From the NCBI GenBank assembly GCA_030834765.1, contig JAUQXG010000468.1, positions 1 through 10,508 on the forward strand: a stretch of 10,508 bases of DNA. Reading direction: 5' to 3'. This stretch comes from Lutispora sp. Its GTDB lineage: Bacteria > Bacillota > Clostridia > Lutisporales > Lutisporaceae. The notes under the pieces were generated by a model. The model was not told where the DNA came from. It saw only the letters and a list, made by a program, of their open reading frames with translations, and searched no databases. This document shows positions 1-8,300 of the stretch, one piece after another; position 1 is the first letter of the stretch, and each line of letters opens with the position of its first letter. Both the position numbers and the translations under genes were made by a program.

Positions 1-59
1 AACTTATCATATTCCAACGATTTTTAAACTTTGTACTCAAAATGTACTCAGCAGGGCAG
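1..59. other. Intergenic edge with direct repeat beyond guaA
   Basis: No supported gene is visible. The 8-mer TGTACTCA occurs at 32-39 and again at 43-50, a period of 11 bases or about one helical turn. Two plus-strand frames are open from the left edge through the terminator, but neither shows a recognisable protein motif. The piece might be the flank of an element inserted at the guaA 3' end, or simply intergenic DNA. Confidence 0.4.
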
Positions 60-101
60 AAAAACAGCCGAGAAACCACGCTATTATGCGGTTTCTCGGC
101 T
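60..101 (-). terminator. Rho-independent terminator of guaBA
   Basis: A 12-bp perfect inverted repeat (AGCCGAGAAACC at 66-77 and its complement at 90-101) encloses a 12-nt loop. On the minus strand it is followed by a run of five T (64-60). It begins 9 bases past the guaA stop codon, as expected for the end of the guaBA transcript. Confidence 0.93.
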
Positions 102-110
102 TTATTTTGT

Positions 111-1640
111 CTACTCCCACTCTATGGTAGCTGGCGGTTTGCTTGTGATATCATAAACGATTCTATTTACATGCTCCACTTCATTTACGATCCGATTTGA
201 TATTTTTTCTAAAACATCATAGGGGATTCTTGCCCAGTCTGCTGTCATGGCATCATTGCTTGTTACGGCACGGATAGCTATTGTATAGGAATATGTTCTT
301 TCATCTCCCATTACGCCTACGCTTCTGATGCCAGGAAGTGCTGTGAAGTACTGCCATATAGCTCTATCAAGACCCGCCTTGCTTATTTCTTCTCGAAGTA
401 TTGCATCGGATTCTTTTACGATATGAAGCTTTTCCTTTGTCACTTCACCTAGGACTCTTATGCCAAGCCCTGGTCCTGGGAACGGTTGTCTCCAAACTAA
501 ATGCTCCGGTATCCCTAAGCCTATTCCTACTGCTCTTACTTCATCTTTGAATAATGTCTTTAATGGCTCAATCAGCTTGAACTGCATATCTTCAGGAAGT
601 CCACCTACATTATGATGGGATTTAATGGTTGCTGCAGTTTTCGTGCCGCTTTCTATGATGTCAGGATAGATGGTTCCTTGCACAAGAAAATCTATCTCTC
701 CTATTTTATTGGATTCTTCCTCAAAAACTCTTATGAACTCTTCACCGATTATTTTTCTCTTTCTTTCAGGGTCTGAAACTCCTGAAAGCTTTCCTAAAAA
801 TCTTTCTTCTGCATTTACTCTTATGAGCTTCATGGCAAATTGCTTGCCAAATATTTCTTCCACTTGATCGCCTTCATCTTTTCTGAGTAATCCATGATCA
901 ACAAAAACACAAGTAAGCTGATCTCCTATTGCTCGGTGGACGAGGACTGCGGCAACAGAGCTATCCACTCCACCGCTTAGCGCACAAAGAACCTTTTTAG
1001 TTCCTACAGTTCTTTTGATTTCTTCTATGGTTTCATCTATAAAACTGCCCATTGTCCAAGTGCCCTTCAATTCACAAATATTATATAGGAAATTCTTCAA
1101 CATGGATTGTCCATATTGAGTATGCTCTACTTCTGGATGGAATTGCACTCCGTATAACTTCTTGCCTTCATGTCCTAATGCCGCTACAGGACAGGATTCT
1201 GTTGTTCCAAGTATCTCAAAGCCTTCTGGTGGAGTTTCTACAAAGCAAGTATGACTCATCCAGCACGTACTGTTTACAGGGATACTTTCAAATAAATGAT
1301 TATTAGAAAGCTTTACTTCTGTTTTGCCATATTCTCTTTTGTCTGCTTTTCCAACTTTCCCACCTAGCATCTGTGCCATAAGCTGCGCTCCATAACATAT
1401 ACCAAGTATAGGAACGCCTAGCTCAAAAATTCCTTCATCACATTTTGGTGATCCTTTCTCAAATACGCTGGCAGGTCCGCCTGTAAAAATAATACCTTTT
1501 GGACTCTTTTCTTTCACTTCATCTATACTGATATCATAAGGTACCACTTCACAATATATATTGGTTTCTCGAACTCTTCTTGCTATTAATTGATTGTATT
1601 GTCCTCCAAAGTCCAGTATTAAAACTAACTCTTTCTCCAA
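111..1640 (-). CDS. guaA: GMP synthase (glutamine-hydrolysing)
   Basis: This enzyme converts XMP, ATP and glutamine to GMP, the last step of guanylate synthesis in the cytoplasm. The 509-residue length is normal for the family. An N-terminal class I glutamine amidotransferase domain (about 1-195) has the nucleophile Cys82 in GICYGAQ and the partners His168 and Glu170 in QFHPE. The ATP pyrophosphatase domain follows with the PP-loop SGGVDSS at 222-228. The C-terminal dimerisation domain ends in the typical [10 protein letters not shown]. The start codon is TTG, preceded at 7 nt by AGGAGG. That Shine-Dalgarno overlaps the guaB stop (TAGGAGG), and the genes are 11 nt apart, so they are co-transcribed and probably translationally coupled. 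The DNA encoding the last four residues and stop (111-122) matches the kind of site used by islands that integrate at guaA. Confidence 0.98.
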   Translation of the reverse strand: MEKELVLILDFGGQYNQLIARRVRETNIYCEVVPYDISIDEVKEKSPKGIIFTGGPASVFEKGSPKCDEGIFELGVPILGICYGAQLMAQMLGGKVGKADKREYGKTEVKLSNNHLFESIPVNSTCWMSHTCFVETPPEGFEILGTTESCPVAALGHEGKKLYGVQFHPEVEHTQYGQSMLKNFLYNICELKGTWTMGSFIDETIEEIKRTVGTKKVLCALSGGVDSSVAAVLVHRAIGDQLTCVFVDHGLLRKDEGDQVEEIFGKQFAMKLIRVNAEERFLGKLSGVSDPERKRKIIGEEFIRVFEEESNKIGEIDFLVQGTIYPDIIESGTKTAATIKSHHNVGGLPEDMQFKLIEPLKTLFKDEVRAVGIGLGIPEHLVWRQPFPGPGLGIRVLGEVTKEKLHIVKESDAILREEISKAGLDRAIWQYFTALPGIRSVGVMGDERTYSYTIAIRAVTSNDAMTADWARIPYDVLEKISNRIVNEVEHVNRIVYDITSKPPATIEWE

Positions 1641-1651
1641 TTTGTCGCCTC

Positions 1652-3115
<1,464 letters not shown>

Positions 3116-3146
3116 TCATACACCCCTTATTCATATTTTTTGAGAG

Positions 3147-3159
3147 CCTATATAATAGG
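3147..3159 (-). promoter_or_regulatory. Small hairpin in guaB leader
   Basis: CCTAT-TAT-ATAGG can form a 5-bp hairpin directly at the predicted transcript start of guaB. It may protect the 5' end or be chance in AT-rich DNA. The leader of about 48 nt is too short for a purine riboswitch. Confidence 0.35.
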
Positions 3160-3166
3160 TTCCCTG

Positions 3167-3195
3167 CTTATATCATTAAATTTTGTCACAGACAA
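3167..3195 (-). promoter_or_regulatory. Predicted sigma-A promoter of guaBA
   Basis: On the minus strand there is a -35 TTGTCT (3195-3190), a 17-nt spacer and a -10 TATAAG (3172-3167) preceded by TGA, giving an extended -10. The transcript start would fall near 3160, about 48 nt before the TTG start. The -35 lies inside a small inverted repeat, TTGTC-TGT-GACAA (3195-3183), which could be an operator. The regulator is unknown. Confidence 0.7.
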
Positions 3196-3212
3196 TATAG
3201 TTAATATTCCCC

Positions 3213-3240
3213 AAAGCTACAATTTAATCAATTGTACTTT
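3213..3240. repeat. Imperfect inverted repeat upstream of guaB promoter
   Basis: AAAGCTACAATT (3213-3224) pairs with AATTGTACTTT (3230-3240) across a 5-nt spacer, with one unpaired base. It sits between the larC terminator and the guaB -35. It could be a regulator site. In the plus direction it is followed by a T run and so resembles a terminator, but no plus-strand gene ends here. Confidence 0.4.
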
Positions 3241-3259
3241 TTTAATAGTATATATTTAC

Positions 3260-3281
3260 AAAAAACCTTTGTCAAAGGTTT
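3260..3281 (-). terminator. Rho-independent terminator of the lar operon
   Basis: AAACCTTT-GAC-AAAGGTTT forms an 8-bp stem whose 3' arm runs into a six-T tract (3265-3260). It begins 7 nt after the larC stop codon and separates the lar transcript from guaBA. Confidence 0.8.
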
Positions 3282-3288
3282 CTGAAAT

Positions 3289-4578
3289 TTACAGAATGTT
3301 GTGTCTTATGTCGTTTTCCATACATTTGGAAACTGCTATATGATATATGTCTATGATACTTCGTCCGCTTGTCCGTGCCAGTGATTTACAATCCTCATAT
3401 TCTGGTGAAAACTTGGTTGCGGTGCCATTCAAGATTCCTACTTTGCATTTGACAACTCCAAATCCTGTATTCACTTCTATAAATTTTCTGTCCAATATTT
3501 GCCTTCTCATTTCGGTATATCGGATACCAAAGGTACTGGTATTTTTTAATATCAGGCTGGAAATTTTTTCTTTATCATAAATATTGCAAAGCACTGTGAG
3601 CATAATGGCTGATCTATTTTTTTTCATCATAATATTAGTAAAGTATACATCTAGTGCTCCTGTTTCCAGTATTTGCTCCATAACAAAGCCCAATTGCTCT
3701 GGTGTCATATCGTCTATATTGGTTTCTATCTTAAGGATACTGTCTTTTGAAGTTTTTTTTTCATTGAAAATCACTGCTCTCAAAACATTAGGCACTTCAT
3801 AAGTTTTTTTGCCTAAGCCGTAGCCTATGGCTTCTATGGCTGTTATAGCAGCACTTTCCGGTTCTCCAAATCCTTCCCCTAAAGCTTTCACGATTCCTGC
3901 TCCTGTAGGCGTTACCAATTCAAAGGTTACATCGCTATAATAAATGGGAACTTCTTTTAATATTTCCATAACAGCCGGAGCTGGAAGTGGGAATACTCCA
4001 TGAGCACACTTTACAAATCCTCTTGAGAGAGGTATTCTGGAAAATAAGACTTTATCTATGTTAAGAGAATCTATGCATATAGCAGTGCCAACTATATCTA
4101 TGATTGAATCTACAGCACCAACTTCATGAAAATGTACTTCGTCCATGGATTTTCCATGGATTTTCCCTTCAGCCACTGCGATCACTTCAAATATCCTTTT
4201 GCTTAAATCCTTTATTTTATTATTTAAGCTGCTATTTTCTATAAGATGCACAATATCTTTATAGCTCCTATGTTGGTGATCATGGTCATGGCGATGCTCT
4301 TCATGAGTATGCTGGTGTGCATGATTATGATTATGTTCATGGTCATGATTGTGCTCATGTTCATGAGATTCTTCTACTTCATTTTCTAGCAGAACAGTAA
4401 AAGCTGTACCCATAATTCCATTCTTTAGCTGTTTTCCTATCTCTAAGTCATATCCGTCTATGCTTAGTGATTTTAGCCCTTCCATTAGCTTGCTTTCATC
4501 TGCTCCTAAGTCCAAAAGCGCACCTACTGTCATATCCCCGCTGATGCCTGAAAAACAATCAAAATATAATGTTCTCAT
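3289..4578 (-). CDS. larC: LarC, nickel insertase for NPN cofactor (single-frame form)
   Basis: LarC is the CTP-dependent cyclometallase that inserts nickel into the pincer nucleotide made by LarB and LarE. The protein begins with the family motif LYFDCFSGISGDM. Residues 72-103 hold 16 histidines (alternating HEHNHDHEH style), a likely nickel-storage or delivery segment. FHEVGAVDSIIDIVG, LVTPTGAGI and the C-terminal ETNIDDMTPEQLGF region are typical. In Lactobacillus plantarum LarC is split into larC1 and larC2 joined by programmed frameshift; here it is one 429-codon frame with no break. The frame can open at TTG (4581), but ATG at 4578 has GGAGG at 7 nt and is preferred. It lies 17 nt after larB and ends before a terminator. 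Confidence 0.95.
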   Translation of the reverse strand: MRTLYFDCFSGISGDMTVGALLDLGADESKLMEGLKSLSIDGYDLEIGKQLKNGIMGTAFTVLLENEVEESHEHEHNHDHEHNHNHAHQHTHEEHRHDHDHQHRSYKDIVHLIENSSLNNKIKDLSKRIFEVIAVAEGKIHGKSMDEVHFHEVGAVDSIIDIVGTAICIDSLNIDKVLFSRIPLSRGFVKCAHGVFPLPAPAVMEILKEVPIYYSDVTFELVTPTGAGIVKALGEGFGEPESAAITAIEAIGYGLGKKTYEVPNVLRAVIFNEKKTSKDSILKIETNIDDMTPEQLGFVMEQILETGALDVYFTNIMMKKNRSAIMLTVLCNIYDKEKISSLILKNTSTFGIRYTEMRRQILDRKFIEVNTGFGVVKCKVGILNGTATKFSPEYEDCKSLARTSGRSIIDIYHIAVSKCMENDIRHNIL

Positions 4579-4595
4579 CAAACTTCCTCCAGTCT

Positions 4596-5342
4596 TTATT
4601 TTCGATTAATCATACTGGCTAGAAAACCTGCTCCAAAGCCGTTGTCTATATTGACTACGCCAATTCCACTGGCACAGCTATTTATCATGGTCAATAATGC
4701 TGATAATCCTCCAAAGTTTGCTCCATATCCAACGCTTGTGGGCACTGCAATGACAGGACAGGCTGCAAGACCAGCCACAACGCTTGCTAGAGCCCCTTCC
4801 ATTCCTGCTATGGCTATGATTACATTGGCATCCATCAGTTTATCCGTATTCATCAAAAGTCTATGTATCCCAGCAACACCTACATCATAAAGGCGCTCCA
4901 CATGGTTCCCTAAAAATTCTGCTGTGACTGCCGCTTCTTCTGCTACAGGAATATCAGAGGTTCCTCCTGTGGCGATCACAATGTTCCCTACAAGAGGCGC
5001 TTTTTCTCCTCTCTCTACTGTGATTGCTCTAGCTTTTTCATGATATATCGCATCACTTACTCTTGCCTTTACTGCTTCATATATCGCTTCATCCGCTCTT
5101 GTTCCTAGGACCGCGCTATTTGTTTGAAGCATCTTTTCAAATATCTGGGCATTTTGCTCTGGTGTCTTGCCTGCACAATAAATCACTTCTCCATAACCTT
5201 TTCGAAGCTTTCTATGATTATCTATTTTTGCAAATCCCATATCATCATAAGGCAGCTTTTTTAACTGCTGTGTGGCCTCATTGATATCTATGTTACCTGC
5301 TTTTACATCCTCCAGAAGCTTTTTTATATACATATCATCCAT
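4596..5342 (-). CDS. larB: LarB, NaAD carboxylase/hydrolase for NPN cofactor
   Basis: LarB carboxylates the pyridinium ring of nicotinic acid adenine dinucleotide at C5 and releases AMP, giving the dicarboxylated mononucleotide used by LarE. The C-terminal half is an AIR-carboxylase (PurE)-like domain with ATGGTSDIPVAEEA (124-137), AGMEGALASVVAGL (179-192) and PTSVGYGANFGG (201-212). Cys223 in INSCASGIGVVNIDNG matches the Cys221 that forms the covalent adduct in L. plantarum LarB, and Glu182 fits its Glu180. The frame extends to TTG at 5396, but ATG at 5342 is preceded by GGGAGGGG and gives the expected 248 residues. The extended form would add a Met/His/Gln-rich tail (MQHLHNMQQMQGG), which I consider untranslated leader. 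Confidence 0.96.
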   Translation of the reverse strand: MDDMYIKKLLEDVKAGNIDINEATQQLKKLPYDDMGFAKIDNHRKLRKGYGEVIYCAGKTPEQNAQIFEKMLQTNSAVLGTRADEAIYEAVKARVSDAIYHEKARAITVERGEKAPLVGNIVIATGGTSDIPVAEEAAVTAEFLGNHVERLYDVGVAGIHRLLMNTDKLMDANVIIAIAGMEGALASVVAGLAACPVIAVPTSVGYGANFGGLSALLTMINSCASGIGVVNIDNGFGAGFLASMINRK

Positions 5343-5356
5343 AGTAACCCCTCCCT

Positions 5357-5382
5357 GCATCTGCTGCATATTATGCAGATGC
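5357..5382 (-). promoter_or_regulatory. Hairpin abutting the larB ribosome binding site
   Basis: In the minus-strand transcript GCATCTGC (5382-5375) pairs perfectly with GCAGATGC (5364-5357), an 8-bp stem with a 10-nt loop. An alternative fold pairs CTGCAT with ATGCAG around AAT. The stem ends one base before the larB Shine-Dalgarno (5355-5348). It could control larB translation or stabilise the downstream message, or be a DNA operator. No known riboswitch class is recognised. Confidence 0.55.
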
Positions 5383-5400
5383 TGCATAAAAATCAAGTTG

Positions 5401-5424
5401 AAAAGGCTGTAGACTTTTCAGCCT
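5401..5424 (-). terminator. Weak terminator or attenuator between larE and larB
   Basis: AGGCTG (5424-5419) and CAGCCT (5409-5404) form a 6-bp stem with a 9-nt loop, followed by only four T (5404-5401). It lies just after the larE stop. A stem this short with a short T run would at most cause partial termination, setting a larE to larBC ratio. Confidence 0.4.
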
Positions 5425-5437
5425 ATCACTCCAAGCT

Positions 5438-6241
5438 TTAATTCAGATTTCCCATTTTGTAGCCTGATAAGTCCATTGTAACAAACGTAAATCCAAAAGA
5501 TTTTAAATCATCATGAACCTGTTTCATAACTTTTATATCAAACATTCTAGGTATTTCCTCAGGAATCAGCTCAATCCTTGCGATTCCGTCATGATATCTT
5601 ACTCGAAACTGTGTAAATCCAAGGTCTGAAATAGTTTCCTCTGCTTTTTCAATCATCACCAGCTTTTCCTTTGTGATGATATCCTCATAAGGGATTCTTG
5701 ATGCAAGACATGCCATGCTGGGCTTTTCCCATGTCGGAAGGCCCAACTCTTTAGAAAGCTCTCGGATATCTTTTTTACTAAGTTCACATTCTTTCAAAGG
5801 GCTTTGCACATGCAATTCTTGAAGTGCCTTTTTGCCTGGTCGAAAGTCCCCTTCATCATCTAAATTGCTGCCATCAAATATTGCAGATATACCTTCATTA
5901 TTGGCTGTATGTATGATTTGAGTAAAAACATTTTTTTTGCAAATATAGCATCTATCTCTAGGATTATTCCTTATTTCTTTTATTGCCAGAACATCCATAC
6001 CAAGTATAATATGCTCTACTCCAATGTCTATTGCTGTGGCTTTTGCTTCATCTAATTCTTTTGAAGGTACAAATGCTGAATCTGCGGTAATTGCAATTAC
6101 ATTTTCCTTGCCAATGGCAAAGGCCGCCGCTTTTAGTAAAAAGCTGCTGTCCACTCCTCCTGAAAATGCGATAGCTACCTTATCATAGCCTTTTAAGTAT
6201 TGATTAAGCTTCTGCCATTTATCATTTAAATCTTTGTCCAT
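5438..6241 (-). CDS. larE: LarE, ATP-dependent sulfur insertase for NPN cofactor, [4Fe-4S] type
   Basis: LarE adenylates the carboxylates of the LarB product and converts them to thiocarboxylates. The PP-loop SGGVDSS is at 27-33. Cys178 in SMACLASRIPY corresponds in position to the sacrificial Cys176 of L. plantarum LarE. Two more cysteines, Cys98 and Cys101 in RCYICKK, complete the three-cysteine set described for [4Fe-4S] LarE proteins such as that of Thermotoga maritima, in which sulfur transfer does not consume the protein. The frame extends to ATG at 6283, but that codon would sit about 5 nt from the predicted transcript start. ATG at 6241 has AGGAAAG upstream and yields 267 residues, close to family length. 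It is first in the lar operon. Confidence 0.95.
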   Translation of the reverse strand: MDKDLNDKWQKLNQYLKGYDKVAIAFSGGVDSSFLLKAAAFAIGKENVIAITADSAFVPSKELDEAKATAIDIGVEHIILGMDVLAIKEIRNNPRDRCYICKKNVFTQIIHTANNEGISAIFDGSNLDDEGDFRPGKKALQELHVQSPLKECELSKKDIRELSKELGLPTWEKPSMACLASRIPYEDIITKEKLVMIEKAEETISDLGFTQFRVRYHDGIARIELIPEEIPRMFDIKVMKQVHDDLKSFGFTFVTMDLSGYKMGNLN

Positions 6242-6294
6242 ATCTATTACTTTCCTTTCAAACCAATCATTGAAATATTTCATTATTATATTTC

Positions 6295-6323
6295 ATTATA
6301 CAATACAAGGATTATAATGACTA
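6295..6323 (-). promoter_or_regulatory. Predicted promoter of the larEBC operon
   Basis: A perfect -10 TATAAT (6300-6295) has a 17-nt spacer to a weak -35 TAGTCA (6323-6318, four of six consensus bases). The outer end of the -35 overlaps the foot of the upstream terminator palindrome. Transcription would start near 6288, leaving a leader of about 47 nt to the ATG at 6241. Confidence 0.6.
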
Positions 6324-6367
6324 TAACAAAAGAGGTTGCATCTTTGATGCAACCTCTTTTGTTATAG
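6321..6367. terminator. Perfect 22-bp inverted repeat, terminator of ABC operon
   Basis: The left arm 6321-6342 and the right arm 6346-6367 are perfect complements around a 3-nt TTT spacer. The core is AAAAGAGGTTGCATC and its complement, so in either direction the stem is bordered by A and T runs, as in a bidirectional terminator. The right arm covers the stop codon and last codons of the permease gene. The left arm touches the lar promoter. Confidence 0.85.
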
Positions 6368-7183
6368 ATCTATTCTTTTTTCAATTAAATAGCTGGTACC
6401 GTAGAACAGTCCAACTCCCACTATTATCGTTAAGGCCAGTGAGGCTATTCCGTAATAAATACTGCCTGTAAAGCCGCCTGTTATAACGGGACTTCCCGAC
6501 ATTGCCAGACTGCTCACAGGATTCATCTCACTTGATTTCATCATATTCCAATTTGCAAAATCGAAGTAATATGGGAATGCTCTGTTTAGCATTACTCCAA
6601 TAAACCCGTAGAGAGAATTCATGGCAAGGAATATGACAAACCAGAATCCTCCGATTTTTTTATTTTTTATGGTTACTCTGCTTAATGCGATTGAAAAATA
6701 AATCATAACAAGTGTGGTGATACTTGAAATAGTTGATAGTATGATAAAGCTTCTTACATCTTTACTCCACAAGATTTTTAAAAATTCTTTCATCATAGGA
6801 TACCCATCCTTTGCGTAAAACAGCATTGCAAGACCAGCATTATAAATAACTACACTGATTCCAAGAAGGAAAAACCAAAGTGCTGCAACGATAAGCTTGG
6901 AGCCAAGTATTTGCTTCCCTGATAACGGAAGTGAAAAGGTAAGATACCCTCTATCCTCATATAATTCTTTTCTAAAAGAACCAACGATATAAAAGAATGC
7001 TGTAATCATAGCTCCCAATATGATTATAAGAGGTATTCCTACTGTTAAAAAACTATCAAATCCATTTGCAAGATTATAAAATCCATCTAATTGAATGGCG
7101 GTTGTAGCGATGATCAATATAGCTATAATACCAAGTATAAACTTGTAGCTGCCTTTTATTTCATATTTAATATATTTTCCCAT
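6362..7183 (-). CDS. ABC-2-type transporter permease, six predicted helices
   Basis: A 273-residue hydrophobic protein that would form the membrane part of the ABC transporter with the upstream ATPase. Hydrophobic segments lie at about 14-32, 46-68, 96-122, 145-168, 178-198 and 243-264. Between helices 2 and 3, RKELYEDRGYLTFSLPLSGKQILGSKL is a cytosolic stretch commonly seen in ABC-2 permeases of Firmicutes linked to YtrA-type regulators. The substrate cannot be read from the sequence; in related operons efflux or envelope-stress roles are reported. The ATG at 7183 is chosen over one at 7225 because AGGAGG lies 7 nt upstream and the longer form would run into the ATPase gene. It is 10 nt after that gene, and the ATPase stop is part of the Shine-Dalgarno (TAGGAGG). 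Confidence 0.88.
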   Translation of the reverse strand: MGKYIKYEIKGSYKFILGIIAILIIATTAIQLDGFYNLANGFDSFLTVGIPLIIILGAMITAFFYIVGSFRKELYEDRGYLTFSLPLSGKQILGSKLIVAALWFFLLGISVVIYNAGLAMLFYAKDGYPMMKEFLKILWSKDVRSFIILSTISSITTLVMIYFSIALSRVTIKNKKIGGFWFVIFLAMNSLYGFIGVMLNRAFPYYFDFANWNMMKSSEMNPVSSLAMSGSPVITGGFTGSIYYGIASLALTIIVGVGLFYGTSYLIEKRIDL

Positions 7184-7193
7184 TTTGCGCCTC

Positions 7194-7892
7194 CTACTCA
7201 CCGAAAATTTGTTTATATATTTCATCTATTGATTTTTCTTTTTCTGCTCTCAGGCTTTCGGCATTGCCTATCAGTCTTACTTCACCGTCTTTTAGGAATA
7301 TGACATCATCAAATATGTTTTCCATATCCCGGACTAAGTGGGTAGTGATAAGCATGGTGCTTTCCCCATCATAATTATTGATTATGGCATTCAAGATCTG
7401 ATCTCTTGCCACAGGGTCTACTCCTGCGATTGGCTCATCGAGTATATATAGCTTTGCTTTTCTTGACAAGATCAGTGTCAGATTCAGCTTCTCCATCATT
7501 CCTTTAGACAGCTCTGTAGTCTTCATGTTTCTGTCAAGCTTCATAAAATCAAGGAGCTCATACGCCCTATATTCATCAAAGTCTCCATAAAAATCCTTGA
7601 ACAAATTTACGGCATCTTGTATGCTCATCCATTTGTATAAAAAATTTCTATCTGGCAAATATGCAACTACTGATTTTGTATGAACACCAGGCTTATGCCC
7701 ATCTATCAAAACCTCTCCGCTGGACTCTCGTAGTATTCCTGATAATATCTTTATAAGAGAGGTCTTTCCGCTGCCATTTGGTCCCAACATTCCATAAATC
7801 TTTCCACTTTCTAGGTCGAGAGTCACATTGTTTAATGCTTTTTTTCTATTATATAATTTAGTCAATCCTTTGATTTCAGCTATATTGGCCAT
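7194..7892 (-). CDS. ABC transporter ATP-binding protein (YtrB-like context)
   Basis: A 232-residue cytoplasmic ATPase that powers the adjacent permease. Walker A is GPNGSGKT (37-44), Walker B KLYILDEP (147-154) with catalytic Glu153, and the H-loop is His185 in TTHLV. The signature is LSKGM (128-132) instead of the usual LSGGQ. The Q-loop position reads AYLPDRN, with Asp82 where Gln is usual. Both variants occur in this type of small exporter ATPase and do not suggest inactivity. GTG at 7895 and ATG at 7892 are both possible; ATG has AGGAGG at 7 nt and overlaps the GntR stop by one base (TGATG), so translation is coupled to the regulator. Confidence 0.93.
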   Translation of the reverse strand: MANIAEIKGLTKLYNRKKALNNVTLDLESGKIYGMLGPNGSGKTSLIKILSGILRESSGEVLIDGHKPGVHTKSVVAYLPDRNFLYKWMSIQDAVNLFKDFYGDFDEYRAYELLDFMKLDRNMKTTELSKGMMEKLNLTLILSRKAKLYILDEPIAGVDPVARDQILNAIINNYDGESTMLITTHLVRDMENIFDDVIFLKDGEVRLIGNAESLRAEKEKSIDEIYKQIFGE

Positions 7893-8254
7893 CACTTTGC
7901 CTCCTTTGCCATATCTTTTATAAGCTCTATTATTTCATCTTTGCCAAAGCCCAGGGAATTCATATCCTGGATAAAATGCATGATGATATTTGATGCTCTA
8001 TTTTGCTTTAGCTCATTTAAAACGGCCCTATCTTCACTTACAAATGTACCCATTCCCCTTTGGGTAAAAACGATGCCCTCTCGTTCCAGCTCTTGATAGC
8101 TTCTTTGTATCGTGTTGGGGTTTACCTTTAATTCTGTTGATAGTTCTCTGACTGACGGCAATTTTTCTCCCCCTTTTAATTCTCCCAATATGATTCTTTT
8201 TGTTAATAAGTTCATTATTTGAATATAGATTGGCAGATTATCATTAAAATTCAT
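7892..8254 (-). CDS. GntR-family regulator, YtrA subfamily
   Basis: A 120-residue protein with an N-terminal winged helix-turn-helix (about 8-75). It begins with the LPIYIQI stretch typical of the group, followed by KLPSVRELSTELKVNPNTIQ, RSYQELEREGIVFTQRGMGTFV and a short C-terminal helical tail (about 80-120). The absence of a large ligand-binding domain marks the YtrA subfamily, which usually represses its own operon with ABC transporter genes. ATG at 8254 has AGGAGG at 7 nt; the frame opens further up at 8302, but that part lies inside the promoter. It overlaps the ATPase gene by one base and probably binds the palindrome at 8275-8300. The inducer is unknown. Confidence 0.93.
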   Translation of the reverse strand: MNFNDNLPIYIQIMNLLTKRIILGELKGGEKLPSVRELSTELKVNPNTIQRSYQELEREGIVFTQRGMGTFVSEDRAVLNELKQNRASNIIMHFIQDMNSLGFGKDEIIELIKDMAKEAK

Positions 8255-8274
8255 TTTCGCACCTCCTGGAATAC

Positions 8275-8300
8275 GTACTACTGTATTAATTACATAGTAC
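8275..8300. promoter_or_regulatory. Palindromic operator candidate for the GntR regulator
   Basis: GTACTA (8275-8280) and TAGTAC (8295-8300) are perfect inverted half-sites separated by 14 bases. The spacer itself contains TGTA...TACA (8282-8285 and 8291-8294). One arm covers the -10 of the operon promoter, so a bound dimer would block transcription. This fits autorepression as known for YtrA-type regulators. Confidence 0.65.

Noticed and set aside
1..130. Plus-strand frame open from the left edge to a TAG at 128-130
   Set aside because: It runs through the guaA terminator and into guaA antisense, with no recognisable motif; it is probably not a real C-terminus.
670..867. Plus-strand open frames opposite guaA, guaB, larC and larB (for example 670-867, 1052-1306, 2892-3143, 3347-3580, 4642-4890)
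   Set aside because: They lie antisense to clearly conserved genes, have no family resemblance or Shine-Dalgarno, and arise from the codon use of the true frames.
3289..4581. Programmed frameshift splitting larC into larC1 and larC2
   Set aside because: The reading frame is continuous from the ATG through the C-terminal NIDDMTPEQLG region to the stop; no shift is needed.
6242..6283. Upstream ATG start (6283) for larE adding 14 residues
   Set aside because: It would lie about 5 nt from the predicted transcript start with no Shine-Dalgarno. ATG 6241 has AGGAAAG upstream and puts the key cysteine near its usual position.
7184..7225. Longer permease start at 7225 overlapping the ATPase gene
   Set aside because: The internal ATG at 7183 has a strong AGGAGG at 7 nt; the extension is just the end of the ATPase gene read in another frame.
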